Source of the DNA: Holtermannia corniformis
Lineage: Eukaryota > Basidiomycota > Tremellomycetes > Holtermanniales
DNA length: 64,000 nucleotides
Reading direction: 5' to 3'
NCBI GenBank assembly: GCA_001599935.1
Contig: BCIJ01000005.1
Location: 496,001-560,000, forward strand
Shown here piece after piece: positions 63,940 to 64,000 of this stretch. The position numbers were made by a program, and so were the translations under genes. Under the pieces are notes generated by a model that did no database searches, had not been told where the DNA came from, and was given only the letters and a program-made list of their open reading frames with translations. Position 1 is the first letter of the stretch; each line of letters begins with the position of its first letter.

Positions 63940-64000
63940 TCATCTTGTTTTTTCGTTTCCGTTGTATCCATTAGACATCGTTAGAGCATGCATGAGACAC

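Noticed and set aside
1..64000. Mobile elements, CRISPR arrays, integrated virus
   Set aside because: No transposase, reverse transcriptase, integrase, terminal repeats or direct-repeat array was seen on either strand.

Overview
This window comes from a compact fungal nuclear genome, almost certainly a basidiomycete. Genes lie about 1.9 kb apart on both strands and most are broken by many short introns. Nearly all resolved introns are 43-58 nt, start GTNNGT, carry a CTGAC-like branch site and end in AG. The protein set (exon-junction factor, CDK11-type kinase, ABCE1, Tim17-like peroxisomal protein, LisH/Flo8-type regulator) is eukaryotic and fungal. GC-rich coding sequence, gene density and intron style would suit a small-genome Pucciniomycotina or Tremellomycetes-like yeast, but the species is inference. 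No transposon, CRISPR array or prophage was seen, and no convincing tRNA or rRNA gene. Each gene is an independent unit, with several tight divergent pairs.

Region 1-12.5 kb: cyclin C (cut by the window edge), a Barentsz/CASC3-type exon-junction protein, diphthamide factor DPH4, a small secreted RlpA-like double-psi barrel protein, a large glutamine-rich LisH/Flo8-Som1-type regulator with 31 consecutive Gln, a GNAT acetyltransferase, and a RING protein whose zinc site is split by a 159-residue insert. Region 12.6-26 kb: ABCE1/RLI1, a tandem pair of unrecognised paralogues, an unrecognised small gene, PXMP4, a catalytically degenerate DUF2235 hydrolase, ZNHIT3/HIT1, an F-box/WD40 protein and an SLC1-type acyltransferase. 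Region 26-45 kb: glia maturation factor, a CDK11-type kinase, mevalonate diphosphate decarboxylase, an unrecognised Pro/Ser-rich protein, a bHLH factor, OFD1/TPA1, ribosomal protein uL2, an Ala/Gln-rich small protein, a secreted GDSL lipase, an unresolved gene, a DMAC1-like small protein and a His-rich type II membrane protein. Region 45-64 kb: a class-III aminotransferase, a small His-rich protein, ribosomal protein eS12, S-adenosylmethionine synthetase, a repeat protein with six R-P-x-V-M-L-P-L motifs, glutamine synthetase, a myotubularin phosphatase and a 1170-residue coiled-coil protein.

The genes are mostly housekeeping (translation and ribosome recycling, sterol and phospholipid synthesis, one-carbon and nitrogen metabolism, ubiquitin ligation, phosphoinositide turnover) and do not form one pathway. 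The least explained items are the tandem paralogue pair, the RPxVMLPL repeat protein, the split RING, the dead DUF2235 protein, the His-rich membrane protein with overlapping GATA sites upstream, a palindromic AT-rich repeat upstream of the LisH gene, and a possible polymerase III transcript near 32.4 kb. Exon coordinates were derived by hand from splice signals and reading frame; where frames did not close this is stated.
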